A stretch of DNA of 64,000 bases from contig NZ_JQMS01000001.1 in NCBI RefSeq assembly GCF_000744835.1, positions 2,852,001-2,916,000 on the forward strand, read 5' to 3'. The translations under genes were made by a program, and so were the position numbers. Under the pieces are notes generated by a model. The model did no database searches. It was given only the letters and a program-made list of their open reading frames with translations, and was not told the origin of the DNA. The stretch is from Flavobacterium sp. 83 (GTDB lineage: Bacteria > Bacteroidota > Bacteroidia > Flavobacteriales > Flavobacteriaceae). Below are positions 45,452 to 53,508 of the stretch, in pieces (position 1 is the stretch's first letter; the number at the start of each line of letters is the position of its first letter).

Positions 45452-46237
45452 ATGAATCAACCATTAGCATATGTTCATCCTGGCGCTAAAATCGCCAAAA
45501 ACGTGGTCATCGAGCCTTTTACAACCATACACAATAATGTAGTTATTGGTGATGGAACTTGGATAGGTTCAAATGTTACCATTATGGAAGGCGCAAGAAT
45601 TGGGAAAAATTGTAATATATTCCCTGGAGCTGTAATTTCTGCCGTTCCACAAGATTTAAAATTTGGAGGCGAAGATTCTTTAGCTATAATTGGTGATAAT
45701 TGCACGATTAGAGAATGTGTTACCATTAATAGAGGTACTATAGCATCTGGGCAAACTACTTTAGGTAACAATTGTCTGGTAATGGCAACGGCGCATATAG
45801 CTCATGATTGTCACATAGGTGATAATGCAATTATTGTTAACGGAGTAGCTTTGGCTGGTCATGTAACAGTAGGTAAGTTTGCAGTTATTGGAGGTTTGGC
45901 AGCAATTCATCAATTTATTAGTATAGGAGATCATGCAATGATTTCAGGTGGTTCTTTGGTAAGAAAAGATGTTCCACCCTATACAAAAGCAGCTAAAGAA
46001 CCCTTATCATATGTTGGAATTAATTCTGTTGGATTGAGAAGACGTGGTTTTGCAACTGAAAAAATAAGAGAAATACAAGATATTTATAGAATTCTATATC
46101 AAAAAAATTACAATACTTCTCAAGCATTAGATATTATTGAAGCTGAGATGGAAGCCACCACGGAAAGAGATGAAATTATTGATTTTATCAGAAATTCGTC
46201 ACGAGGTATAATGAAAGGATATTCAGGGAATTATTAA
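45452..46237 (+). CDS. lpxA: UDP-N-acetylglucosamine acyltransferase LpxA
   Basis: First enzyme of lipid A synthesis. It has 261 residues, the normal length. The start YVHPGAKIAKNVVIEPF opens the hexapeptide beta-helix. The catalytic histidine is in MATAHIAHDCHIGDN (about residue 120), and SGGSLVRKDVPPYTKAAKEPLSYVGINSVGLRRRGF is the conserved C-terminal entry. It lies 80 bp after lpxC-fabZ on the same strand. Confidence 0.97.
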   Translation: MNQPLAYVHPGAKIAKNVVIEPFTTIHNNVVIGDGTWIGSNVTIMEGARIGKNCNIFPGAVISAVPQDLKFGGEDSLAIIGDNCTIRECVTINRGTIASGQTTLGNNCLVMATAHIAHDCHIGDNAIIVNGVALAGHVTVGKFAVIGGLAAIHQFISIGDHAMISGGSLVRKDVPPYTKAAKEPLSYVGINSVGLRRRGFATEKIREIQDIYRILYQKNYNTSQALDIIEAEMEATTERDEIIDFIRNSSRGIMKGYSGNY

Positions 46238-46316
46238 GAATAAGTCGGTTAATCGTTTGTTTGTTTAAACGATTAAACAAATAAGCGAATAAACAAATCA
46301 ACAAATAAATATAAAA

Positions 46317-46883
46317 ATGGCATCTACATCAGATATTAAAAACGGATTGTGTATAAAATACAATAATGATATATACAAAATCATAGAATTTCTTCACGTT
46401 AAACCAGGTAAAGGCCCGGCTTTCGTTAGGACTAAATTGAGAAGCTTAACGAATGGAAAAGTATTGGACAATACTTTTTCTGCAGGTCATAAAATCGAAG
46501 AAGTTAGAGTAGAAAACCATAAATTCCAGTTTTTATATCCAGAAGGTGATGAATTTCATTTTATGAATACGGAGACTTTCGAACAAATTACTTTGAATAA
46601 AAATATTTTAGATTCACCGGATTTATTGAAAGAAGGAGAAAATGTAATGGTAAGTATCAATACAGAGACTGATTTACCGCTTTCTGTAGATATGCCAGCA
46701 TCTGTTATTCTTGAAGTTACTTATGCGGAGCCAGGAATTAAAGGAAATACGGCTACAAATGCAACAAAATCAGCAACTGTTGAAACTGGTGCAACTGTAA
46801 ATGTCCCTTTATTTATTAATGAAGGAGATAAAATTAAAATTGATACTGCATCAGGTTCTTACATGGAACGTGTAAAAGAGTAG
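46317..46883 (+). CDS. efp: Translation elongation factor P
   Basis: Relieves ribosome stalling at polyproline. It has 188 residues, normal length. The start MASTSDIKNGLCIKYNNDIY is standard, the loop with the modifiable lysine is HVKPGKGPAFVRTK (about residue 33), and the C-terminus has INEGDKIKIDTASGSYMERV. A 10-bp hairpin (46249-46276) lies upstream of the start. Confidence 0.96.
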   Translation: MASTSDIKNGLCIKYNNDIYKIIEFLHVKPGKGPAFVRTKLRSLTNGKVLDNTFSAGHKIEEVRVENHKFQFLYPEGDEFHFMNTETFEQITLNKNILDSPDLLKEGENVMVSINTETDLPLSVDMPASVILEVTYAEPGIKGNTATNATKSATVETGATVNVPLFINEGDKIKIDTASGSYMERVKE

Positions 46884-46892
46884 ATTACAGTG

Positions 46893-46928
46893 TTCAGTAT
46901 TCAGCTTAAAAATGAGCTGAATACTGAA
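46893..46928. other. Hairpin between efp and the LpxD-like gene
   Basis: A 14-bp perfect stem (TTCAGTATTCAGCT at 46893-46906, complement at 46915-46928) around an 8-nt loop. There is no T-run, so it is not a standard terminator; it sits 23 bp before the next ATG and could affect its translation. Confidence 0.55.
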
Positions 46929-46951
46929 TATTGAAACCGAACATTAAAATT

Positions 46952-47881
46952 ATGAAATTCCAAAAAGTTTATACTTTAGAAGAAATTGCAAATATCATCG
47001 ACTGCGTATATGTTGGTGATAAAAATTTTCCAGTGACTGGAATGAATGAAATTCATGTTGTCGAATCTGGAGATATTGTTTTTGTGGATCACCCCAAGTA
47101 TTACGACAAAGCATTAAATTCAGCAGCTACCATAGTTTTAATAAATAAAAATGTAGCATGTCCAGACGGAAAAGCATTGTTGATTTCTGAAGATCCTTTC
47201 AGAGATTTCAATAAATTGACAAATTATTTTAAACCTTTTCAGTTTTCTAATGTTTCAATCGCTACTTCAGCTTCAATAGGTTCGGGGACTGTAATTCAGC
47301 CTAATGTATTTATTGGTAATCATGTTGTTATTGGGGAGAATTGTTTAATCCATTCCAATGTTTCCATATACGATTATACGGTTATTGGAGACAATGTTAT
47401 TATTCATGCAGGAACAGTTTTGGGTGCTGATGCATTTTATTACAAAAAACGCCCCGAAGGATACGACCAGTTACTTTCTGGAGGAAGAGTAGTGATTAAA
47501 GACAATGTTGGAATAGGTGCGCTTTGTACTATTGATAAAGGAGTTACTGGTGATACAACTATTGGTGAAGGCACAAAAATTGACAATCAAGTACATGTTG
47601 GTCACGATACTGTAATTGGAAAAAAATGTTTGATTGCTTCACAAACTGGAATTGCAGGTTGTGTGATTATAGAAGATGAAGTTACGATTTGGGGACAAGT
47701 AGGAACCACAAGTGGAATTACAATAGGAGCGAAGGCTATTATTCTTGGTCAAACTGGAGTTACAAAATCAGTAGAAGGTGGTAAATCATATTTTGGGACA
47801 CCAATTGAAGAGTCAAGAGAGAAATTAAAGCAACTGGCTAATATCAAAAAGATACCAGAAATTCTAAATAAACTTAAATAA
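46952..47881 (+). CDS. LpxD-like acyltransferase paralogue
   Basis: It has 309 residues from the ATG at 46952; a TTG 21 bp upstream would add seven residues. The N-terminal domain [21 protein letters not shown] and the beta-helix of hexapeptide repeats are LpxD-like. Its histidine motif is [13 protein letters not shown], parallel to the one in lpxD. It has lower similarity to the first LpxD and lacks its C-terminal end. The product may acylate a different sugar or be a second step. Confidence 0.88.
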   Translation: MKFQKVYTLEEIANIIDCVYVGDKNFPVTGMNEIHVVESGDIVFVDHPKYYDKALNSAATIVLINKNVACPDGKALLISEDPFRDFNKLTNYFKPFQFSNVSIATSASIGSGTVIQPNVFIGNHVVIGENCLIHSNVSIYDYTVIGDNVIIHAGTVLGADAFYYKKRPEGYDQLLSGGRVVIKDNVGIGALCTIDKGVTGDTTIGEGTKIDNQVHVGHDTVIGKKCLIASQTGIAGCVIIEDEVTIWGQVGTTSGITIGAKAIILGQTGVTKSVEGGKSYFGTPIEESREKLKQLANIKKIPEILNKLK

Positions 47882-47882
47882 T

Positions 47883-48245
47883 ATGTCTGCCAAAGAAATT
47901 GTTCAGAAATTTTATAAATCGGATGCACTAATTGACAGTGAAGTTATGAGAGATTTTTTGCATCCTGAGATAGTTGTTGAATGGAATAGCAGTAAGGGAT
48001 TCATACAACATAATTATGATTCACTACTTAGTTTAGCAAATGATTTAAGTAAAGCTTATGTTCGATCTAAAGTGAGAATAAGTCACATTATTGCAGAAAA
48101 TGATTTAATTTCAGTTCGTTATTCTCATTTTGTAAAAACGATAGAAAATCCAAGAGAAGAAATGCTATTGGCGCATTTTATAACAATTTGGCAAATAAAG
48201 GATAATAAATTGTTTAGAGGCTATCAAATGAGTCAATTATACTAA
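47883..48245 (+). CDS. NTF2-like/SnoaL-like protein
   Basis: It has 120 residues. The pattern IVQKFYKSDALIDSEVMRDFLHPEIVVEW... and ENDLISVRYSHFVKT with LAHFITIWQIKDNKLFRGYQMS is that of small cone-like NTF2 folds (SnoaL family), often of unknown function. The gene begins 1 bp after the LpxD paralogue stop, so it is probably co-transcribed. Confidence 0.85.
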   Translation: MSAKEIVQKFYKSDALIDSEVMRDFLHPEIVVEWNSSKGFIQHNYDSLLSLANDLSKAYVRSKVRISHIIAENDLISVRYSHFVKTIENPREEMLLAHFITIWQIKDNKLFRGYQMSQLY

Positions 48246-48288
48246 TACATTTTGATAAAAAAAGGCATCAAAATAATTTACAAAACCT

Positions 48289-48296
48289 TACTTTTG
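48289..48296 (+). promoter_or_regulatory. Candidate -7 box for sucD
   Basis: TACTTTTG matches TAnnTTTG and lies about 35 bp upstream of the ATG at 48332. Confidence 0.45.
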
Positions 48297-48331
48297 CATC
48301 ACAATTTTAAAAACTACATAAAATATATATC

Positions 48332-49204
48332 ATGAGTGTTTTAGTTAATAAAGATTCCAAAATAATTGTTCAAGGATTTACAGGAAGTGAAGGGACTTTC
48401 CATGCTTCTCAAATGATTGAGTACGGTACTAACGTTGTTGGTGGTGTAACTCCAGGAAAAGGTGGGACAACTCACTTAGACAGACCAGTTTTCAATACTG
48501 TAAAAGATGCTGTAGAACAAGCGGGTGCTGATACAACTATCATTTTTGTACCACCGGCTTTTGCTGCTGATGCAATTATGGAAGCTGCAGATGCTGGAAT
48601 TAAAGTAATTATTGCAATTACTGAAGGAATTCCTGTTGCTGACATGATAAAAGCAAATAGTTATGTTAAAGAAAGAAACGCAAGATTAATAGGTCCAAAC
48701 TGTCCTGGAATTATTACTCCGGGTGAAGCTAAAGTTGGTATTATGCCAGGTTTTGTTTTCAAAAAGGGAACAGTTGGAATTGTTTCTAAATCAGGAACTT
48801 TAACATACGAAGCAGCTGACCAAGTTGTAAAACAAGGATTAGGAATCACTACTGCAATTGGTATTGGTGGAGATCCAATCATTGGAACTACTACAAAAGA
48901 AGCGGTTGAATTATTGATGAATGATCCAGAAACAGAATGTATCGTAATGATAGGTGAAATTGGTGGACAATTAGAAGCTGATGCTGCTCACTGGATTAAA
49001 GCTGATGGTAACCGTAAACCAGTTGTAGGTTTCATTGCAGGAGTTACTGCTCCTCCAGGACGTACAATGGGACATGCAGGTGCTATTGTTGGTGGATCTG
49101 ACGATACCGCTGAAGCTAAAAAACAAATCATGAGAGAATGTGGAATTCACGTTGTGGATTCTCCAGCTGAAATTGGTAAAAAAGTAAAAGAAGTTTTAGG
49201 TTAA
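48332..49204 (+). CDS. sucD: Succinyl-CoA synthetase alpha subunit
   Basis: TCA cycle enzyme with SucC. It has 290 residues, standard length. The CoA-binding [16 protein letters not shown], the [21 protein letters not shown] segment and the phosphorylated histidine in [12 protein letters not shown] (about residue 247) are all present. sucC is not adjacent, which is common in Bacteroidota. Two terminator-like hairpins follow. Confidence 0.97.
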   Translation: MSVLVNKDSKIIVQGFTGSEGTFHASQMIEYGTNVVGGVTPGKGGTTHLDRPVFNTVKDAVEQAGADTTIIFVPPAFAADAIMEAADAGIKVIIAITEGIPVADMIKANSYVKERNARLIGPNCPGIITPGEAKVGIMPGFVFKKGTVGIVSKSGTLTYEAADQVVKQGLGITTAIGIGGDPIIGTTTKEAVELLMNDPETECIVMIGEIGGQLEADAAHWIKADGNRKPVVGFIAGVTAPPGRTMGHAGAIVGGSDDTAEAKKQIMRECGIHVVDSPAEIGKKVKEVLG

Positions 49205-49227
49205 TCTAATCAAGAATTTAATATTTT

Positions 49228-49256
49228 AAAAGCCTCACAATTTGTGGGGCTTTTTT
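49228..49256 (+). terminator. Rho-independent terminator of sucD
   Basis: Stem AAAAGCCTCACA/TGTGGGGCTTTT (one wobble pair) with a short loop, followed by T residues, 24 bp after the sucD stop. Confidence 0.85.
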
Positions 49257-49359
49257 ATTATAAATTGAATTAAAGAAATATCTTTGCACTTTATTAAATT
49301 GATCTGTTTTTTAAGATGTAATACTAATAAGAGCAAACATAAACGAATGGTTTCTAATG

Positions 49360-49388
49360 GGCCTCACGATTTTGTGGGGTATTTTTTT
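49360..49388 (+). terminator. Second terminator-like hairpin resembling the sucD terminator
   Basis: GCCTCAC...GTGGGGT followed by T residues, nearly the same sequence as the sucD terminator 130 bp upstream. It lies ahead of the next gene, so it may be a duplicated remnant. Confidence 0.5.
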
Positions 49389-49420
49389 GCAGAAGCCAAT
49401 TCATATAAAAATAAAATAAT

Positions 49421-49843
49421 ATGTACAAAGAGTTAAAAAAATTCAAAATTACCAATCAGTTTTCATTTACTACAGACGATAGTCTAGAAGAAGTATGCAA
49501 CGCTTCAGAAGGATCTGGAGTATTTTTAGTGTATTCAGTAGGTGATGAAAAAGAACTAATTATGGTTGGTTCAACTGGAACTGTTCAAAATAATGGAACT
49601 TTGAAAATTAAAAATGGTGGTTTAAAAGATAAAATTGTAGAAGGACACCAATTTGCAAAAACAGGAAGGAAATATTCTTGGCCAGCACAAATGAAAATCG
49701 AAGATATTAGTACTATTGAAGTAGTTTGGTATGAAACATTCAATGATACAACTAAAGCAATACCAACATTCGTAGAGGGGCAAGTTTTACAAAATTTTCT
49801 TGACGAAAATGGAAGATTACCAAAATGGAATGTAGCTTTCTAA
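49421..49843 (+). CDS. Protein with a GIY-YIG-like fold signature (unknown function)
   Basis: It has 140 residues. GVFLVYSVGDEKELIMVGSTGTVQ resembles a degenerate GIY-YIG start (GVFLVYS ... MVGSTG in place of GIY ... YIG). The C-terminal FVEGQVLQNFLDENGRLPKWN resembles the E-x-x-x-L-x-x-x-F-x-x-x-x-GRLP-x-WN pattern of Bacteroidota and Firmicutes proteins of this class, with the glutamate that binds metal. It may be a nuclease or inactive; this is inference. It has its own terminator. Confidence 0.68.
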   Translation: MYKELKKFKITNQFSFTTDDSLEEVCNASEGSGVFLVYSVGDEKELIMVGSTGTVQNNGTLKIKNGGLKDKIVEGHQFAKTGRKYSWPAQMKIEDISTIEVVWYETFNDTTKAIPTFVEGQVLQNFLDENGRLPKWNVAF

Positions 49844-49866
49844 GGCAATTTAAAAACATACAATTC

Positions 49867-49895
49867 AAAAGCTTTACTTCGGTAAGGCTTTTTTT
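49867..49895 (+). terminator. Terminator with TTCG loop
   Basis: Stem AAAAGCTTTAC with complement GTAAGGCTTTT around TTCG, followed by T residues. The same 29-nt sequence occurs at 53422-53450. Confidence 0.85.
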
Positions 49896-50132
49896 ATGAA
49901 AAATCAAATCCTATTTCATAAGTATTGCCAATTATAATATCACGTCCATATTTTCAAAGTATTCAAAAATAAAAACATAAATCTTATTTTATATTGAAGC
50001 ATATTGTTTTATTTTTTTTTATTCAAGTAATATAAAATTAAAAAAATTAATCATTTGGTAACATACTGTTATTCGTAAGTAAACTTTGTTGAATGTTCAT
50101 TTATATACATTTACCCACTTAATTTTATATAA

Positions 50133-53100
50133 ATGAAAAAAATCTACTTTTTAGCATTGACTTTATTCTTATTTACTTCAATAAATGCACAAAATATAAC
50201 AATCCCGGATAGTAATTTTAAATTAAAATTATTAGATGCGAATTCTGCTAATGTTGTTGCTAAAAATTTACAGGGTGCTTATTTTAAAATTGATTCAAAT
50301 AATGACAATGAAATTGATAATTCTGAAGCATTACAGGTTAGCGAGTTAAATCTTAATGGATCAACTATTTCTGATATTTCAGAGATTTCATATATTTCTG
50401 ATCTAGATGGGATTCAATATTTTGTCAATTTGAAAACATTGGATTGTTCATATAATACTATTACTTATTTAAATTTATCAACTTTAGTTAACATTAATTC
50501 TATTGATTGTAAGGGTAATTTAATTACATCTTTAAATATTAATGGATTGGCTAATCTTAATTCTGTTGATTGTAAAAGTAATTTAATAACATCTTTAAAT
50601 CTTATCGGATTGAGTAATCTTGAATCGCTAATATGTAATGACAATAAAATATCAAAATTAAATCTGACAGGATTAACAAAACTCAAAACTTTAGATTGTG
50701 GATTGAATATATTAACAAGTTTAGATTTAAGAGACTTAATAAGTCTTACAGATTTATGGTGTCAAGACAATAATTTATTTTCGTTATTCATTAAAAATGG
50801 GAGTAATGAAAATTTAAATGACATCAATGGCAATCCGAATTTGAGTTATATCTGTTTAGATGAGTTTCAACGCAGTAGCGTTAAGATTTTAGTTGAGGAT
50901 CTAAATTATACAAACTGTGTTTTGTCTAATGATTGTGATGCATCAGAACCAATAGTTAGTATTCCTGATTCTAAATTTAAAACAAAATTGTTACAAGCCG
51001 ATTCCTCTCATTTTATTGCCGAAACAATTACTGGAATTCCAATTAAAATTGACGCAAATTACGATGGCGAAATACAGGTAAATGAAGCTTTGAATGTTGT
51101 AAATTTAGACCTTTCTAATTCTGGAATTACTAATTTATCTGGTATCGAATACTTCACAAATCTTGTCATTTTGGAATGTGGTAATAATGTATTAACAAAA
51201 TTAGACATAAGTAAATTAATTAATCTGGAAAGTTTAGATTGCAGAGTTAATCAATTATCGGATTTAGATGTAACCAAATTAAAAAAACTTACCTCTTTAA
51301 ATTGTAAAGAAAACCTTTTAATAAGTTTGAAATTGGCGGGTCTTGCCAATCTTAAATATATTGAATGTCAAGAAAATAAACTTGTTGGTTTAGATTTAAC
51401 AACAATTGTTAATTTAATTTATATTGATTGTTTTGCTAATAAATTAGCAAGTTTAAATATTGCCCATTTAAATAATTTAGAAAGTTTAAATTGTAATACT
51501 AATAATATTACAGCTTTAGATCTCAATGGTTTAATAAATATCACCAGTTTTTTTTGTGCAGAAAATCTTTTGTCGACTTTAGATATTACTGGATTGAACA
51601 ATCTTAGATATTTAGGAATTTGGAACAATCAAATCACAACTATAGATCTTTCTGGTTCATTGAATTTAATTTCACTATATGGTGGTAATAACCCAATAAA
51701 ATCTTTTGATTTTTCTAAAGTGCCAAATCTTCAAAATTTATGGTGCGGTTACACCTCTATAAACACTCTTGATGTAAGTAATTTAAAAACATTAACAGGC
51801 ATAAATGTTTCAGGTTGCCCAAATTTAGAATCAATCAATCTTAAGAATGGAAGTTTTGAGGGACTCACTTTTTATGAAAAACAAGTAGCCGATTTACATT
51901 TGGACGGTAGAAATTTTTCTAACTGTCCAAAACTCAATTACATTTGTGGAGATGAAACAGAAATAGATTTTATTTCCCAAAAAATTTCAAGCTATAATTA
52001 TGTGAATTGTGTTGTAGGCAATTATTGCTCCTTTAGTCCCGGTGGAAATAATTATAAAATAGGGGGTAATATCCATATAGATAGTAACAATAATGGTTGC
52101 GATGCATCGGATTTAAAAGCAGCTAACATTAAATTTAATATATATAATGGTGATCTAGCAGAGGATTTTATTGCTAATGAAACAGGTAAATATGCTCTTA
52201 ACGTTCAACAAGGATTTTATACAATAACGCCACTAATAGAAAATCCAGAATATTTTACGATTTCTCCATCTGCAATAAATATTGATTGTACTGGAGAAAT
52301 CACTTCGTTTTCTCAAGATTTTTGTATTGCATCTGTTGGCTCACATGACGATTTAGAAATTACCTTTATTGCATTAGATGAAGCAAAATCAGGGTTAGAT
52401 GCAAAATACAAAATAGTTTATAAAAATAAGGGAACTAATATGCAATCTGGGACTGTTAATCTTGTATTTAATGATGCTGTTTTAGATTTAACTTCAACAA
52501 TTCCTTCAGTTTCAAATTATACTGCAAACAATTTATCGTGGGCTTTTTCTAATTTAGCACCGCTTGAAAGTAGAGAAATCTCGATTGTATTCAATTTAAA
52601 TTCACCCTTAGAATTACCCGCAGTAAATAATGGAGATATTCTTAATTATACGGCAACAATCAATTCATTAAAAAAGGACGAAACAATAAATGATAATACT
52701 AAGATTTTAAGCCAAAAAGTAACAAGTTCTAATAATTCAAATGATAAAACTTGCTTGGAAGGAGATGTTATTACTCCAAGTTTGATTGGGGAATACGTGA
52801 ATTATCTAATCCGATTTGAAAACACAGGAACGTATCCTGCGCAAAATATTGTAGTGAAAGATTTGATTGATTTAACCAAATTTGATATTTCAACATTAGT
52901 TCCAACCAAAGCCAGTCATGAGTTTACCACAAAAATATCGAATGGTAATAAGGTCGAATTTATTTTCGAAAATATCAATCTTCCTTTTGAAAATGCGACT
53001 AATGACGGTTATATAGCTTTTAAAATTAAAACTTTTCCAACACTTGTAGTAGGTGATTCTTTTGCAAATGAAGCTAATATCTATTTTGATTATAATTTCC

Positions 53101-53399
53101 CAATTCTGACTAATAAAGCAACATCCACTTTTAAAACATTGGGAACTCAAGATTTTGAGTTTGTTGATCATTTTAGTGTATATCCAAATCCTATTAATGA
53201 TATTCTAAACATTGAAATAAAAAATCATATTGAAGTGCAATCAATGGCTATTTATGATATTTTAGGGCAAATAGTAATTGTAGTTCCAAATGCACAAACC
53301 GTTTCTAAAATTGATGTTTCTAAACTAACAACGGGAAACTATTTCTTAAAAATGAACACAAATAAAGGAACTTCATGTATGAAGCTTATAAAAAATTAA
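50133..53399 (+). CDS. Secreted leucine-rich-repeat protein, T9SS type A sorting domain, paralogue 1
   Basis: Likely cell-surface or secreted protein. It has 1088 residues. Signal peptide 1-20. An EF-hand-like loop DSNNDNEIDNSE (54-65) precedes LRRs (about 95-235), each with L-x-x-L-x-C-x-x-N. A second copy of the module follows (loop DANYDGEIQVNE at about 307-318, LRRs about 330-620). A small beta domain with DSNNNGCDASD (about 650), a CARDB/DUF11-like region and an FENTGTYPAQNIVVKDLIDL domain (about 880-1000) come next. The C-terminus is a type A sorting domain (FSVYPNPINDILN...). First of four tandem paralogues. Confidence 0.93.
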   Translation: MKKIYFLALTLFLFTSINAQNITIPDSNFKLKLLDANSANVVAKNLQGAYFKIDSNNDNEIDNSEALQVSELNLNGSTISDISEISYISDLDGIQYFVNLKTLDCSYNTITYLNLSTLVNINSIDCKGNLITSLNINGLANLNSVDCKSNLITSLNLIGLSNLESLICNDNKISKLNLTGLTKLKTLDCGLNILTSLDLRDLISLTDLWCQDNNLFSLFIKNGSNENLNDINGNPNLSYICLDEFQRSSVKILVEDLNYTNCVLSNDCDASEPIVSIPDSKFKTKLLQADSSHFIAETITGIPIKIDANYDGEIQVNEALNVVNLDLSNSGITNLSGIEYFTNLVILECGNNVLTKLDISKLINLESLDCRVNQLSDLDVTKLKKLTSLNCKENLLISLKLAGLANLKYIECQENKLVGLDLTTIVNLIYIDCFANKLASLNIAHLNNLESLNCNTNNITALDLNGLINITSFFCAENLLSTLDITGLNNLRYLGIWNNQITTIDLSGSLNLISLYGGNNPIKSFDFSKVPNLQNLWCGYTSINTLDVSNLKTLTGINVSGCPNLESINLKNGSFEGLTFYEKQVADLHLDGRNFSNCPKLNYICGDETEIDFISQKISSYNYVNCVVGNYCSFSPGGNNYKIGGNIHIDSNNNGCDASDLKAANIKFNIYNGDLAEDFIANETGKYALNVQQGFYTITPLIENPEYFTISPSAINIDCTGEITSFSQDFCIASVGSHDDLEITFIALDEAKSGLDAKYKIVYKNKGTNMQSGTVNLVFNDAVLDLTSTIPSVSNYTANNLSWAFSNLAPLESREISIVFNLNSPLELPAVNNGDILNYTATINSLKKDETINDNTKILSQKVTSSNNSNDKTCLEGDVITPSLIGEYVNYLIRFENTGTYPAQNIVVKDLIDLTKFDISTLVPTKASHEFTTKISNGNKVEFIFENINLPFENATNDGYIAFKIKTFPTLVVGDSFANEANIYFDYNFPILTNKATSTFKTLGTQDFEFVDHFSVYPNPINDILNIEIKNHIEVQSMAIYDILGQIVIVVPNAQTVSKIDVSKLTTGNYFLKMNTNKGTSCMKLIKN

Positions 53400-53421
53400 G
53401 TTGATAAATATAATTATGCCA

Positions 53422-53450
53422 AAAAGCTTTACTTCGGTAAGGCTTTTTTT
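53422..53450 (+). terminator. Terminator with TTCG loop after LRR paralogue 1
   Basis: Identical over 29 nt to the terminator at 49867-49895: same stem, TTCG loop and T-run. Confidence 0.85.
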
Positions 53451-53508
53451 TGTAAGAAAATTTTTTTAAATATTCCTTTTCTTATATTTACATTCTAAAT
53501 GAATTTAA

